Source: Antarcticirhabdus aurantiaca (GTDB taxonomy: Bacteria > Pseudomonadota > Alphaproteobacteria > Rhizobiales > Rhizobiaceae). Taken from it: 64,000 nt of DNA. The DNA lies in assembly GCF_009765365.1 (NCBI RefSeq), contig NZ_VTOM01000002.1, forward strand, positions 287,640 through 351,639, read 5' to 3'. Shown piece after piece: positions 63,605 through 64,000 of the stretch. The notes beneath the pieces are model-generated. The model was not told the DNA's origin, searched no databases, and saw only the letters and a list, made by a program, of their open reading frames with translations. Position 1 is the first letter of the stretch. Each line of letters opens with the position of its first letter. A program made the position numbers and the translations under genes.

Positions 63605-64000
63605 GGCTGTGTCAAAACCCTGCTCATGCTATCTTCTTCAGGGTGGTCTGGAGGATGGCATGGGACGCTTCGTTGTCGGCGCCGATCGCGATCAGGCGAC
63701 GCTGTTCCCGCCCTGCCTCGAGGACTGGATCGCGGAGGACAACCCCGTCCGGGTGATCGACATCTTTGTTGATGCCCTGGATTTGAGATCCCTCGGCTTC
63801 GAGGGTGTCGAGGCGGCCGCAACGGGACGGCCCGGCTATCACCCTGCTGCCCTTCTGAAGCTCTACGTTTATGGCTACCTGAACCGCATTCCCTCCAGTC
63901 GGCGTTTGGAGCGCGAGGCAGGTCGCAACGTCGAGGTCATGTGGCTGACAGCTCGGCTGTCGCCCGATCACAAGACCATTGCCGAGTTCCGTCGGCAGAA
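63605..64000 (+). mobile_element. left end of an IS1182-family insertion sequence
   Basis: The stretch begins with GGCTGTGTCAAAACCCTGCTCATGC, an IS1182-type terminal inverted repeat, followed by a short leader and the transposase gene. The right end lies beyond the window. The insertion point is in the short space after fzlA, so no gene in the window is broken by it. Confidence 0.75.
63660..64000 (+). CDS. IS1182-family transposase, N-terminal part
   Basis: 113 residues visible from the ATG at 63660 (MGRFVVGADRDQATLFPPCL), open to the window edge. The IS1182/DUF772-type N-terminus is recognised by DWIAEDNPVRVIDIFVDALDL, TGRPGYHPAALLKLYVYGYLNRIPSSRRLEREAGRNVEVMWL and SPDHKTIAEFRR. The catalytic DDE domain would lie downstream. 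GAGG is upstream; another ATG at 63655 is in a different frame. Confidence 0.88.
   Translation, partial: MGRFVVGADRDQATLFPPCLEDWIAEDNPVRVIDIFVDALDLRSLGFEGVEAAATGRPGYHPAALLKLYVYGYLNRIPSSRRLEREAGRNVEVMWLTARLSPDHKTIAEFRRQ

Overview
The window is high-GC DNA from an alphaproteobacterial chromosome, most likely order Hyphomicrobiales (Rhizobiales). The evidence is the gene content: an FzlA-type GST-like division protein, a BacA/SbmA peptide transporter, a FrcBCA-type fructose importer with a ROK regulator, a hisB-hisH-hisA-hisF-hisE-coaA run, hslV with an alphaproteobacterial-style propeptide, a HisKA_2/HWE kinase and DUF2585. No rRNA, tRNA or CRISPR array was seen. Three good matches to the ParB centromere site parS (29511, 36930 and 52362; the last lies inside a gene) suggest that this segment is close to the replication origin.

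Layout. 1-6.4 kb, all minus strand: a truncated EamA exporter, citE-like lyase, malate synthase G (glcB), choline dehydrogenase (betA) and its repressor (betI), with a perfect palindromic operator. 6.5-10 kb: periplasmic 5'-nucleotidase and three small membrane proteins. 10-14.8 kb: ROK regulator divergent from frcB-frcC-frcA, with a strong hairpin between frcB and frcC. 14.8-15.4 kb: a ParDE-type toxin-antitoxin pair. 15.4-21.4 kb: an oligopeptide ABC importer (oppABCDF) with a repeat-filled gap after oppA. 21.6-33.6 kb: mixed housekeeping and accessory genes (GSTs, MltB, purH, two exporters, a DUF5872 protein with a basic micro-protein, a secreted nuclease, cfa, an HxlR/NmrA pair, bacA). 33.7-40.3 kb: coaA and the histidine genes, interrupted by a secreted curlin-like repeat protein and a Uma2 endonuclease, then divergent hslV without an adjacent hslU.

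41.4-54.9 kb is a leucine catabolism locus: TetR regulator, isovaleryl-CoA dehydrogenase, methylcrotonyl-CoA carboxylase beta and alpha (split by a VapBC toxin-antitoxin pair), HMG-CoA lyase, methylglutaconyl-CoA hydratase, then branched-chain keto-acid dehydrogenase E1alpha, E1beta, E2 and E3. Together these take branched-chain keto acids, for leucine all the way, to acetoacetate and acetyl-CoA. A 487-base repeat mosaic lies between the two E1 genes and shares modules with the 19.4 kb gap.

55.2-64 kb: TrkH, a poorly characterised gene pair (56.8-58.7 kb), a GNAT/C39-peptidase fusion followed 13 bases later by a RimK-like ATP-grasp ligase (58.9-61.6 kb), uppP, fzlA and the left end of an IS1182-family element that runs off the window. 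The GNAT-peptidase/ATP-grasp cassette is the best candidate for an undercharacterised system; the curlin-like gene inside the his cluster and the in-gene parS are the other strong observations. No GC content or alignment was computed; family calls are from reading motifs.
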